From Heliopora coerulea (Eukaryota > Cnidaria > Anthozoa > Scleralcyonacea > Helioporidae), in contig JASJOG010000190.1 in NCBI GenBank assembly GCA_030142905.1, positions 248,001 to 312,000 of the forward strand: a DNA stretch of 64,000 nucleotides. The letters are read 5' to 3'. A program made the translations under genes and the position numbers. This document shows, piece after piece, positions 27,319 through 36,887 of the stretch. The notes under the pieces were generated by a model. That model was not told where the DNA came from. It ran no database searches and worked only from the letters and a program-made list of their open reading frames with translations. The first letter of the stretch is position 1. The number at the start of each line of letters is the position of its first letter.

Positions 27319-27361
27319 TATAATTTCTGGTAGTGGGGACCTGCGTTCGCGCTCGTCCCCT
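27198..27361 (+). ncRNA. U1: U1 snRNA copy 9
   Basis: Identical to copy 2. Confidence 0.97.
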
Positions 27362-27528
27362 CCCTCCCTCCCTCCCTATCAAAGCGTAAAGCTGAAGTGA
27401 AAACGGATTAGTGAGTGAAACACGATGTAGGTGATGGTATAGTTCGGTGCGTTCCTAACAATATCTTCGTCCGGTTGGCCGCCACACACAGCGCTAGCTA
27501 TAAAAATGCTATAGTCCTTACGCCTCCT

Positions 27529-27648
27529 GTCTACGACCATACCACCGGGAAAGCACCGGTTCTCGTCAGATCACCGAAGTTAAGCCCGGTCGGGCGGAGT
27601 TAGTACTTGGATGGGTGACCGCCTGGGAATACCCCGTGTTGTAGTCTT
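27529..27648 (+). rRNA. 5S: 5S rRNA copy 9
   Basis: Identical to copy 1. Confidence 0.97.
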
Positions 27649-27756
27649 TGTTTGCCGAACAATAAAGTACGCTACAGCAACGTCCGCTGACCAAAACGAA
27701 CCACAACATGTTTGTCGGCGTTTTTCGTTCTTAAACTGATTTTTTTCCTTTTCGCT

Positions 27757-27815
27757 ATCGCTTCTCGGCCTCTTGGCTAAGATCAAGTGTAGTATCTGTT
27801 CTTATCAGCTTAATA
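27757..27815 (+). pseudogene. U2: U2 5' fragment (nt 1-59) before C2
   Basis: The last 21 nt (27795-27815) are the left target duplication. Confidence 0.95.
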
Positions 27816-29562
27816 GATACTCGCTTGGTCTGGCCAATAGGTTCTTCACTCTATTTGGATATTCCTGTTCCTTACTTTCTCCGGTTTATCAAGAGTGGTT
27901 CGATTTGGTCCAGTGTTCTGTGATTTTCAAGATATCTTCGATTGAAATTTTGCAGTTGGTTTATTATCGTCAAGAGAAGTCGCCATAATTTCTCCTCGTC
28001 TGGTTTTGATACTCTTAGTTGATATTGTTTGTTTTAAAATGGTGCGACTACATTCGTCTCCTCCTCAGATTCCTAATGGTATACTTCCGAGCCCTAACAG
28101 TCCTCCAACTCATGGAAAATCTGCTGAATTTTACGTTGGTCGATCGTATTTCCCACTTCCGCCTCAAGTTGTTATTCTCTTAGAAGGTTGCTCGTTATCC
28201 GAAATCATCTCCTGGGATATTTCTGTTTCAACAAAGTCTGTCAAACTTAAAATTACTTGGTCTTGTCAAAATCAACTTGATCAAAGTCCTATTAACCAAG
28301 ATTTACTCCCATCACATATCCTGAAAGCAATTTCTCCTTATGACCTCGGCCGACCTTCATGGTCTTCTTCTTCATCCAAGAACAAACTAGCGCTAAACAT
28401 CAATTGGCTGTTAAATTCGTGTGGTTTGCCTAATTCGTCTGTTTCTTCGCCTATGATTGGAAATTCTCTTCAACATCCAAACTATCCGTTTAAATCATCT
28501 AAATCCGCTTATTTCAAGCAAAATTCTGACTCCGGTTATCAAAGTGGCGGTTGCTATGGTCCTGAATCAAATAATTGGCGCCAAAACGTATCTCCGCCGT
28601 CTAAACCAAAATTCTCTCCTCCTGTTCGATCCAATTCGAAGAACGATGTATATTCTCCTTCTACTAAAGCTCCGTCATCTCTTGAGAAACTTGTTTTGCC
28701 TGAATTAACCATAGAAAAGAAAAATCAAGAAGTCTCATTATATATGCCGAATTCGCCTTCACAACCGGTTAATGATTCACTCGCTGACTCCAATCCTATT
28801 TCGTCTTCTTCAAATGATGCTAGCGGTGAAGGAACTTACAACATGTCAAACCAATTATGTTCCAACATCTCATCTGAAAGTACCATGGTTCCTACAAATG
28901 ATGATCATTCTCCAAATCCTATTTCAACAAACTCAAAGTTAATAATTGATGATGATAAAGTTGAAAGCTCTTCTGATGAAGATATTCCTGTCCCTCCACC
29001 TGGTTTCCCCAAATCTTTTTATCCCACTCCGAATCCACTTCCCATTATGAAGGATGGTTTTCTTAATCCCAAGACCAAAGCAGTGTATATGAATATCTCT
29101 GGAAATTGCCGCATGTGTAATAAGAAAATTTCATCATACCTCGTTGATTTACATTTGCTCCAATGTTCTGGCATCGATCGTCAATCTGTCGAAGATTTTG
29201 TTAATACTGTCATGAAGAAAACCCACCTGAAACGTAAAATGGTCGTAGAAGCTTCTAAACTGTTTTGTAAATTTGAACTTAGTGAGAAAACACTTCCAAA
29301 CAAATTTTTCAAGAAATCAAAGGATTATGTCTTTTTTACTAAGAAACTCGAGACTCTTTTTCAAGAACTTGCTTGTATTGCTTTCCGAAAACTGAACATT
29401 CCTGAAACTTATTGTAATTTTAATCTTCTTAAATATGCTGAATAATTAGTTGTTCAGTATATAAATGTAACACCTTTAAGATAACTGTTACCAGCATTAC
29501 TTTGTAAACTCTAAGGAAAGAATGTCAGTCCCATCATTTTTGTTATTGAAATAAATAATCAT
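27816..29562 (+). mobile_element. Element C2: single-ORF insertion at U2 nt 59
   Basis: Same as C1, offset by 6,873 bp; 21-bp duplication at 27795-27815 and 29563-29583. It most likely arose by block duplication, not by a second insertion. Confidence 0.85.
28039..29445 (+). CDS. Element C2 protein, 468 aa, unknown function
   Basis: Identical to the C1 protein. Confidence 0.75.
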   Translation: MVRLHSSPPQIPNGILPSPNSPPTHGKSAEFYVGRSYFPLPPQVVILLEGCSLSEIISWDISVSTKSVKLKITWSCQNQLDQSPINQDLLPSHILKAISPYDLGRPSWSSSSSKNKLALNINWLLNSCGLPNSSVSSPMIGNSLQHPNYPFKSSKSAYFKQNSDSGYQSGGCYGPESNNWRQNVSPPSKPKFSPPVRSNSKNDVYSPSTKAPSSLEKLVLPELTIEKKNQEVSLYMPNSPSQPVNDSLADSNPISSSSNDASGEGTYNMSNQLCSNISSESTMVPTNDDHSPNPISTNSKLIIDDDKVESSSDEDIPVPPPGFPKSFYPTPNPLPIMKDGFLNPKTKAVYMNISGNCRMCNKKISSYLVDLHLLQCSGIDRQSVEDFVNTVMKKTHLKRKMVVEASKLFCKFELSEKTLPNKFFKKSKDYVFFTKKLETLFQELACIAFRKLNIPETYCNFNLLKYAE

Positions 29563-29711
29563 TCTGTTCTTATCAGCTTAATATCTGGTATGCCAGGCAA
29601 CGCCTGGCTCATATATTAAACTGATTTTTGGACCTCGGCCATGGGATTGAAGCTTGCTTCACCCTGGCCACGGGTTGTCTCGGTCTTGCACTAAATCCGA
29701 GTACGGCCCCT
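29563..29711 (+). pseudogene. U2: U2 3' fragment (nt 39-187) after C2
   Basis: Begins with the right target duplication. Confidence 0.95.
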
Positions 29712-30105
29712 TCCCCAAAGGGGAAGAACAACAATAACAATTGAAATGATATGAAAGGAAAACGGTCAGAGCAGCAAGTAATGTGTTTTGTGCGATTACA
29801 TTTCAGGTCAGCTTTGAATGTGTCCCTGGAGACGAAGCGCCGTGTCTGTGGAGAGCATGATGCGGACAAGGTTGGCTGCTTGGCGATTGCAAGGAACGAC
29901 AAGATGACGAACCATCGCCCGCCCGCCCGCCCGCCCGCCCGCCCACCCACAGTTCGAAGGAGTAGCGAAGGAAATGCTAGAGATAAAACATGGTAGGTAA
30001 TCATCTCAGTCATTCCTAGCTAAGTTGATGCACCAAGCAACGTTCCTACCACATGCGACAGTGTGAAATGAACCAATCAAAACGTTGCCTTTCGCCGGAA
30101 AACGC

Positions 30106-30194
30106 ATACTTACCTGACGCGAGAGGTACTTTGATCACGAAGGAAGTCCTCTCAGGATGAGGCCCTCTCATTGCACTTCGATTGGGTTGACTCC

Positions 30195-30226
<32 letters not shown>

Positions 30227-30269
30227 TATAATTTCTGGTAGTGGGGACCTGCGTTCGCGCTCGTCCCCT
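30106..30269 (+). ncRNA. U1: U1 snRNA copy 10
   Basis: Identical to copy 2. Confidence 0.97.
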
Positions 30270-30436
30270 CCCTCCCTCCCTCCCTATCAAAGCGTAAAGC
30301 TGAAGTGAAAACGGATTAGTGAGTGAAACACGATGTAGGTGATGGTATAGTTCGGTGCGTTCCTAACAATATCTTCGTCCGGTTGGCCGCCACACACAGC
30401 GCTAGCTATAAAAATGCTATAGTCCTTACGCCTCCT

Positions 30437-30556
30437 GTCTACGACCATACCACCGGGAAAGCACCGGTTCTCGTCAGATCACCGAAGTTAAGCCCGGTCG
30501 GGCGGAGTTAGTACTTGGATGGGTGACCGCCTGGGAATACCCCGTGTTGTAGTCTT
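30437..30556 (+). rRNA. 5S: 5S rRNA copy 10
   Basis: Identical to copy 1. Confidence 0.97.
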
Positions 30557-30664
30557 TGTTTGCCGAACAATAAAGTACGCTACAGCAACGTCCGCTGACC
30601 AAAACGAACCACAACATGTTTGTCGGCGTTTTTCGTTCTTAAACTGATTTTTTTCCTTTTCGCT

Positions 30665-30851
30665 ATCGCTTCTCGGCCTCTTGGCTAAGATCAAGTGTAG
30701 TATCTGTTCTTATCAGCTTAATATCTGGTATGCCAGGCAACGCCTGGCTCATATATTAAACTGATTTTTGGACCTCGGCCATGGGATTGAAGCTTGCTTC
30801 ACCCTGGCCACGGGTTGTCTCGGTCTTGCACTAAATCCGAGTACGGCCCCT
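30665..30851 (+). ncRNA. U2: U2 snRNA copy 4, intact
   Basis: Identical to copy 1; the last intact U2 in the window. Confidence 0.95.
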
Positions 30852-31245
30852 TCCCCAAAGGGGAAGAACAACAATAACAATTGAAATGATATGAAAGGAA
30901 AACGGTCAGAGCAGCAAGTAATGTGTTTTGTGCGATTACATTTCAGGTCAGCTTTGAATGTGTCCCTGGAGACGAAGCGCCGTGTCTGTGGAGAGCATGA
31001 TGCGGACAAGGTTGGCTGCTTGGCGATTGCAAGGAACGACAAGATGACGAACCATCGCCCGCCCGCCCGCCCGCCCGCCCGCCCACCCACAGTTCGAAGG
31101 AGTAGCGAAGGAAATGCTAGAGATAAAACATGGTAGGTAATCATCTCAGTCATTCCTAGCTAAGTTGATGCACCAAGCAACGTTCCTACCACATGCGACA
31201 GTGTGAAATGAACCAATCAAAACGTTGCCTTTCGCCGGAAAACGC

Positions 31246-31334
31246 ATACTTACCTGACGCGAGAGGTACTTTGATCACGAAGGAAGTCCTCTCAGGATGA
31301 GGCCCTCTCATTGCACTTCGATTGGGTTGACTCC

Positions 31335-31366
<32 letters not shown>

Positions 31367-31409
31367 TATAATTTCTGGTAGTGGGGACCTGCGTTCGCGC
31401 TCGTCCCCT
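31246..31409 (+). ncRNA. U1: U1 snRNA copy 11
   Basis: Identical to copy 2. Confidence 0.97.
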
Positions 31410-31576
31410 CCCTCCCTCCCTCCCTATCAAAGCGTAAAGCTGAAGTGAAAACGGATTAGTGAGTGAAACACGATGTAGGTGATGGTATAGTTCGGTGCGT
31501 TCCTAACAATATCTTCGTCCGGTTGGCCGCCACACACAGCGCTAGCTATAAAAATGCTATAGTCCTTACGCCTCCT

Positions 31577-31696
31577 GTCTACGACCATACCACCGGGAAA
31601 GCACCGGTTCTCGTCAGATCACCGAAGTTAAGCCCGGTCGGGCGGAGTTAGTACTTGGATGGGTGACCGCCTGGGAATACCCCGTGTTGTAGTCTT
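31577..31696 (+). rRNA. 5S: 5S rRNA copy 11
   Basis: Identical to copy 1. Confidence 0.97.
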
Positions 31697-31804
31697 TGTT
31701 TGCCGAACAATAAAGTACGCTACAGCAACGTCCGCTGACCAAAACGAACCACAACATGTTTGTCGGCGTTTTTCGTTCTTAAACTGATTTTTTTCCTTTT
31801 CGCT

Positions 31805-31829
31805 ATCGCTTCTCGGCCTCTTGGCTAAG
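31805..31829 (+). pseudogene. U2: U2 5' fragment before B3
   Basis: Nt 1-25 with the normal C at nt 16, unlike the fragments before B1 and B2. Confidence 0.95.
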
Positions 31830-31920
31830 TGACTGAGCGATCGAAGTCTCTACGAGTTCTACGAGTCCCGCAAGTTTTACGAGTTCTCCGAGTGCTGTTA
31901 AGACGCTGGTGGTGGATGCC

Positions 31921-33291
31921 ATGCTTCAGTCGATGACTGATAACACTGCCACGTCTTCCTTCGAGTCTAACAACGTCCCAAGTGGTGCCGTGGCTGATGA
32001 CCGTGCCCTTCGGGGTGGTTCTTTTCAGAGCCTTTCAGCCGCGGCCCTCCTGCCTCACCAAGACCGATGTGCTTACGTCGCCATTCCAGAATTGGCCCTT
32101 CAAGGCAAACCGCCTTTAAAGCCAGACGAAGTTTGGGACACCTTTGCTAAGGACTTTGCCCCAATCGAGAACTTTTTCAGCTGCATACAGCTTGTTCGAC
32201 CCAACCGTCTTCGCCTTTGGTGTCCCTCCGCGACCATCCTCGAGGATGTTATGGCCACAGGACTAACACTTAGAGGTCACCCCTTAGGAATCAAGCCTGT
32301 TATTGATCGATGCTGGCTCACAGTCACGCATCTCCCTTACGGATTGCCTGAACAAGCCATCAAGGATTTTTTTGCTGATTTCGGCGAGGTTAAATCCCTT
32401 CGCTTTGTACAATTCAGGAAAGTTTTTACCGGCACTGTAAAAGTACAAATGGTCCTGCATAAGTCAGTTCCTACTCGAATCCGTATACTTGGTCATGCCG
32501 GCCTTGTGTACCACCCTGGCCAATCTCGTACCTGCTTTCACTGTGGGGTGGTAGGACATGAGTCCAAGCGCTGCCCTACAAAGCAACCTGCTCCTACTGT
32601 CACCAAGAAGAAGAGTCGATCGAAATCTACGACCGCTCCCAAGCCACCTGGTTCAGAACCAGCTACGGATTCCATCCCATCTGAGCCACAACCTGGTTCG
32701 TCGCCTGACGATCCACCTGCGGTGGTCATCCAAGACCCCCCTTTGGATACCAATGCACCGCAAACCAATTCCTCTGTCCCTGCTGTAGCCACTCTCAATC
32801 CCCCTTTGGCTAAGGACATTCCAGTCCTTGATGAGGACGCCACCACCATGGCCACCTCGCCACCTAGCTCTCCCATTACCGAGAAACCTCAGGACACTGA
32901 CCCACATCTCTCCAAAGATGAGGGTGTCACCACTTTGGAGGTCTCCCTTTCTCCCAAGGGATCTTTTGGCCCTCCGACTTCCGACCACGTCGACGTTCAC
33001 GTTGACTCAGACACAGTCACACCTCAGAAAGAGGAACAACCTGTTTTCAAAGTTCGTTTTACAGATCCACCACCTGTTCAACATTTGCTGAACACAAATC
33101 GTAAAGCGTCCCGCCGGAGAAAACCAGCACCTATACCCTCCGGCACAGGTCTTGCATGTATACGCACTGCAACAACGCCAGCACCAGTTTCTACTGGTAC
33201 TAAAGAACAAATTGACACTCCGACGGATCCATCGGATCCTTCTAGTACGGTGTCCTCCTTATCTGACACAGGTCTGCGGACCTCCACGTAA
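31921..33291 (+). CDS. Element B3 ORF1, 456 aa
   Basis: Protein identical to B1 ORF1. Confidence 0.88.
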   Translation: MLQSMTDNTATSSFESNNVPSGAVADDRALRGGSFQSLSAAALLPHQDRCAYVAIPELALQGKPPLKPDEVWDTFAKDFAPIENFFSCIQLVRPNRLRLWCPSATILEDVMATGLTLRGHPLGIKPVIDRCWLTVTHLPYGLPEQAIKDFFADFGEVKSLRFVQFRKVFTGTVKVQMVLHKSVPTRIRILGHAGLVYHPGQSRTCFHCGVVGHESKRCPTKQPAPTVTKKKSRSKSTTAPKPPGSEPATDSIPSEPQPGSSPDDPPAVVIQDPPLDTNAPQTNSSVPAVATLNPPLAKDIPVLDEDATTMATSPPSSPITEKPQDTDPHLSKDEGVTTLEVSLSPKGSFGPPTSDHVDVHVDSDTVTPQKEEQPVFKVRFTDPPPVQHLLNTNRKASRRRKPAPIPSGTGLACIRTATTPAPVSTGTKEQIDTPTDPSDPSSTVSSLSDTGLRTST

Positions 33292-33511
33292 TCATCTCGT
33301 ATCACACACGTTCATTTGTCACCTCACTCCTTCGGCAGGGCGTAGTTACTTCTGCTTCAGCCCTGTCGGAGGTGACCATGCGGAGAATCTGGCGCAAGGG
33401 AGTGGGTTTCGCGAGCCCATTTGATCTGAGTACCTAGCGATATGGTACCTCCCTGGGATTTGCCCTGCTTGCACGCAACCTTCGGGTTGACAGGGAAGTC
33501 AAATCTAAAAC
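33292..33511 (+). promoter_or_regulatory. Element B3 3' UTR
   Basis: Same modules as the B1 3' UTR. Confidence 0.75.
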
Positions 33512-33676
33512 AAGATCAAGTGTAGTATCTGTTCTTATCAGCTTAATATCTGGTATGCCAGGCAACGCCTGGCTCATATATTAAACTGATTTTTGGACCT
33601 CGGCCATGGGATTGAAGCTTGCTTCACCCTGGCCACGGGTTGTCTCGGTCTTGCACTAAATCCGAGTACGGCCCCT
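33512..33676 (+). pseudogene. U2: U2 3' fragment after B3
   Basis: Nt 23/26-187. Confidence 0.93.
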
Positions 33677-34070
33677 TCCCCAAAGGGGAAGAACAACAAT
33701 AACAATTGAAATGATATGAAAGGAAAACGGTCAGAGCAGCAAGTAATGTGTTTTGTGCGATTACATTTCAGGTCAGCTTTGAATGTGTCCCTGGAGACGA
33801 AGCGCCGTGTCTGTGGAGAGCATGATGCGGACAAGGTTGGCTGCTTGGCGATTGCAAGGAACGACAAGATGACGAACCATCGCCCGCCCGCCCGCCCGCC
33901 CGCCCGCCCACCCACAGTTCGAAGGAGTAGCGAAGGAAATGCTAGAGATAAAACATGGTAGGTAATCATCTCAGTCATTCCTAGCTAAGTTGATGCACCA
34001 AGCAACGTTCCTACCACATGCGACAGTGTGAAATGAACCAATCAAAACGTTGCCTTTCGCCGGAAAACGC

Positions 34071-34159
34071 ATACTTACCTGACGCGAGAGGTACTTTGAT
34101 CACGAAGGAAGTCCTCTCAGGATGAGGCCCTCTCATTGCACTTCGATTGGGTTGACTCC

Positions 34160-34191
<32 letters not shown>

Positions 34192-34234
34192 TATAATTTC
34201 TGGTAGTGGGGACCTGCGTTCGCGCTCGTCCCCT
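34071..34234 (+). ncRNA. U1: U1 snRNA copy 12
   Basis: Identical to copy 2. Confidence 0.97.
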
Positions 34235-34401
34235 CCCTCCCTCCCTCCCTATCAAAGCGTAAAGCTGAAGTGAAAACGGATTAGTGAGTGAAACACGATG
34301 TAGGTGATGGTATAGTTCGGTGCGTTCCTAACAATATCTTCGTCCGGTTGGCCGCCACACACAGCGCTAGCTATAAAAATGCTATAGTCCTTACGCCTCC
34401 T

Positions 34402-34521
34402 GTCTACGACCATACCACCGGGAAAGCACCGGTTCTCGTCAGATCACCGAAGTTAAGCCCGGTCGGGCGGAGTTAGTACTTGGATGGGTGACCGCCTGGG
34501 AATACCCCGTGTTGTAGTCTT
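34402..34521 (+). rRNA. 5S: 5S rRNA copy 12
   Basis: Identical to copy 1. Confidence 0.97.
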
Positions 34522-34629
34522 TGTTTGCCGAACAATAAAGTACGCTACAGCAACGTCCGCTGACCAAAACGAACCACAACATGTTTGTCGGCGTTTTTCG
34601 TTCTTAAACTGATTTTTTTCCTTTTCGCT

Positions 34630-34654
34630 ATCGCTTCTCGGCCTATTGGCTAAG
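34630..34654 (+). pseudogene. U2: U2 5' fragment before A2
   Basis: Nt 1-25 with A at nt 16. Confidence 0.95.
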
Positions 34655-35066
34655 TGACTGAGCGATCGCAGTTGGAGTTCATCGAGATTTCTACTGTTCT
34701 ACTTCGAAGCCTGCGCAGTTCTACGAGCGTCCGTCGATCGTTTGTTCGTGAGTACTTTTTCTGGTTTTGTGACTTTTTGGTACTTTTTGAGGGGTCTAGA
34801 GTGGACGCATGCTAGGTGGAGTCCTCCCCTTAACACTCTAGACTCTCTCTGGTCCTCTCTCCGGCTTACTGGGTAAGCCAGTCGTGGTTTTGGTCCTGTG
34901 CATACGTGGTTCCTGTGGTGCACTATCGTTTTGGCACACTCGACCTTGTGGACATCCAACCGTCCTCCTCCCACAACTCTTGGAGCGGAATCCAGGTTTA
35001 CTTACCAAAGTACCTGTTCGTAAACTCAACAACTGTGAGTTAGCTATTATTTTTTGCATATTTAGT

Positions 35067-36833
35067 ATGGCCATTCCGTACTCAAATAGAGTGGCCATCG
35101 CCGAGTTTCCCGAGCTCGCACTCAAAAACCAGCCCCGGGTCACTCCTAAAGAGGTCTGGGCCGACTTTTCTAACCAAGCCGCCCCGCTCTTGAATTATTT
35201 CGAGTGTATCCAATTGATATCCGCCTCGAAATTACGTATCCTTTTCCCCAGTGCCACCCTCATGGAAGACAGCCTCGCGGAAGGCCTTACCTTTCGTGGT
35301 CACCCTTTGGCCCTCACCCCGATCTCCACCAGAAAATGGATCTCGGTGCAAAGACTTCCTTATGGCATCCCACTGGATGAAGTGAAACGGGTCTTGAACC
35401 CGTTTGGTAACATCTTTCACGCCAAACATGAGTTCATGGAAGGCGTTGCTACTGGCACCATCTCGGTGCAAATGGAGGTGAAAGCGAACATTCCTTCCAA
35501 GGTTATGATTAAAGGCCATTCTTGCCTTATATTTTATAACGGGCAGCAAAGAACTTGCTTCATTTGTCAAGCCCCTGATCATTTGACTAAGAACTGTCCC
35601 CGACGTAAAGGACAGTCCACCATGCGGGATAACCACCCCGCGTCCCAGCCTTCCACATCTCAGGAACGGGACCACCACCCGCCAATCCACCACCAACGAT
35701 CTGAGGAGGTGGCAACAACTGAACATGCCGACCTTCCCTTAGACAGCTCCCAAACAAATGAACACGAGCCTGGAGCGGAGCCCCAGGAACAAGAGGCAAT
35801 ACCCCCAGACTCCCACCAACAACAGGAGTCAGTGGAGCTGGTCCCTTGCCCACCTACTGACCCTTCCGTCGATACCAACTCCCAGGAACAGGAGGCACCA
35901 ACCCAAGACTCCCACCAACAACAGGAGTCCGAGGAGCTGGTCACGTGCTTACCTACTGACCCTCCCGTAGATTCCAACTCGGTTGTGCCCACAGACCAAG
36001 ATGAAAACGCATCGACTGAGGACGCTGTTCATTTACCCTCAGCATCCGACTCCACCTTACCAACTGAGAGTCAGGAACAAAGTGATTCACAAGTTCCAAC
36101 CTCTCCACAAATCACCTCCCCAACTACAGGGGATGATCAGCCATCCACACCATTGGCAGAACCCAACCCTTCCGAACAGCTGTACGTCAGCACAACATAT
36201 AGTGCAGCGTGTGTCATCCCCACAGTCGTGATGGCAACCGACCTGCTGCAGTTAGAGCAGCTGGCCCCACCCGACGAAGAGACCCTCTCCAACTCTACAC
36301 CCCAACGCACGTCGTCGCGAGCTGTTACTTCCACCACCAGCTCCCACACTGCCAAAGGCGTCTCTTCGGTCATCCCCCCCGGAGGCAATGATATCCCAAC
36401 GCGGAAATCTAGGCGGTCTAAACAGGCCGAGACAGCGCGCCGCAAGAGCGCAAACCATCCCAAATCATCTAACCCCCCCAAAAACCCCCCCAATACCCCC
36501 CATTCCCCTGTGACGCGGCGAAACCTCGGTAAAAGACCAAATGCGGCTATGACGTCAAGCTTTAACCCTACGGCACGGAAATCCACATCCCCGAGCCTAG
36601 CGGGTACTGGAATTTCGGCAAGATTACTGGAAAAACGGAAAAAACCCAATGTTATAAATGTTGATTACGTACCACAAGTTTCTACTCAGAACGCATTTGA
36701 CTTCCTCGCCACTTTGAGCGAGGAAGAGGAAAGACCTTTCCTGACTTCTTCAGGGAACTTTCTCCCAGACTCCCCAGTGAGGGATCAGCCACTTCGGCCC
36801 AGACCAGCCCTGCCCCAGGACTCTGGCGAATAA
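35067..36833 (+). CDS. Element A2 ORF1, 588 aa
   Basis: As A1 ORF1 except one Asp-to-Glu change (PPDEETLS) and a synonymous change in the codon before DIP; the 33-residue tandem repeat is present. Start chosen at MAIPYSNR. Confidence 0.9.
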   Translation: MAIPYSNRVAIAEFPELALKNQPRVTPKEVWADFSNQAAPLLNYFECIQLISASKLRILFPSATLMEDSLAEGLTFRGHPLALTPISTRKWISVQRLPYGIPLDEVKRVLNPFGNIFHAKHEFMEGVATGTISVQMEVKANIPSKVMIKGHSCLIFYNGQQRTCFICQAPDHLTKNCPRRKGQSTMRDNHPASQPSTSQERDHHPPIHHQRSEEVATTEHADLPLDSSQTNEHEPGAEPQEQEAIPPDSHQQQESVELVPCPPTDPSVDTNSQEQEAPTQDSHQQQESEELVTCLPTDPPVDSNSVVPTDQDENASTEDAVHLPSASDSTLPTESQEQSDSQVPTSPQITSPTTGDDQPSTPLAEPNPSEQLYVSTTYSAACVIPTVVMATDLLQLEQLAPPDEETLSNSTPQRTSSRAVTSTTSSHTAKGVSSVIPPGGNDIPTRKSRRSKQAETARRKSANHPKSSNPPKNPPNTPHSPVTRRNLGKRPNAAMTSSFNPTARKSTSPSLAGTGISARLLEKRKKPNVINVDYVPQVSTQNAFDFLATLSEEEERPFLTSSGNFLPDSPVRDQPLRPRPALPQDSGE

Positions 36834-36887
36834 GAAATATAGTAAAAGTAATAATTAGTAGTAGTAGTAATCGTAGTAATAATAGAA

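Larger units (their letters stand above)
24957..31829 (+). repeat. Higher-order repeat 1b (6,873 bp)
   Basis: Second tandem copy of 18084-24956. Its right end differs at one visible base: the U2 5' fragment before B3 has C, not A, at nt 16. Confidence 0.93.
31830..33511 (+). mobile_element. Element B3: ORF1-only U2-specific element
   Basis: Same sequence as B1/B2, but followed by one unit and then A2 instead of C. It marks the edge of the 6,873-bp block. Terminal domain at 33457-33505 with TTGCAC at 33469-33474. Confidence 0.9.
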
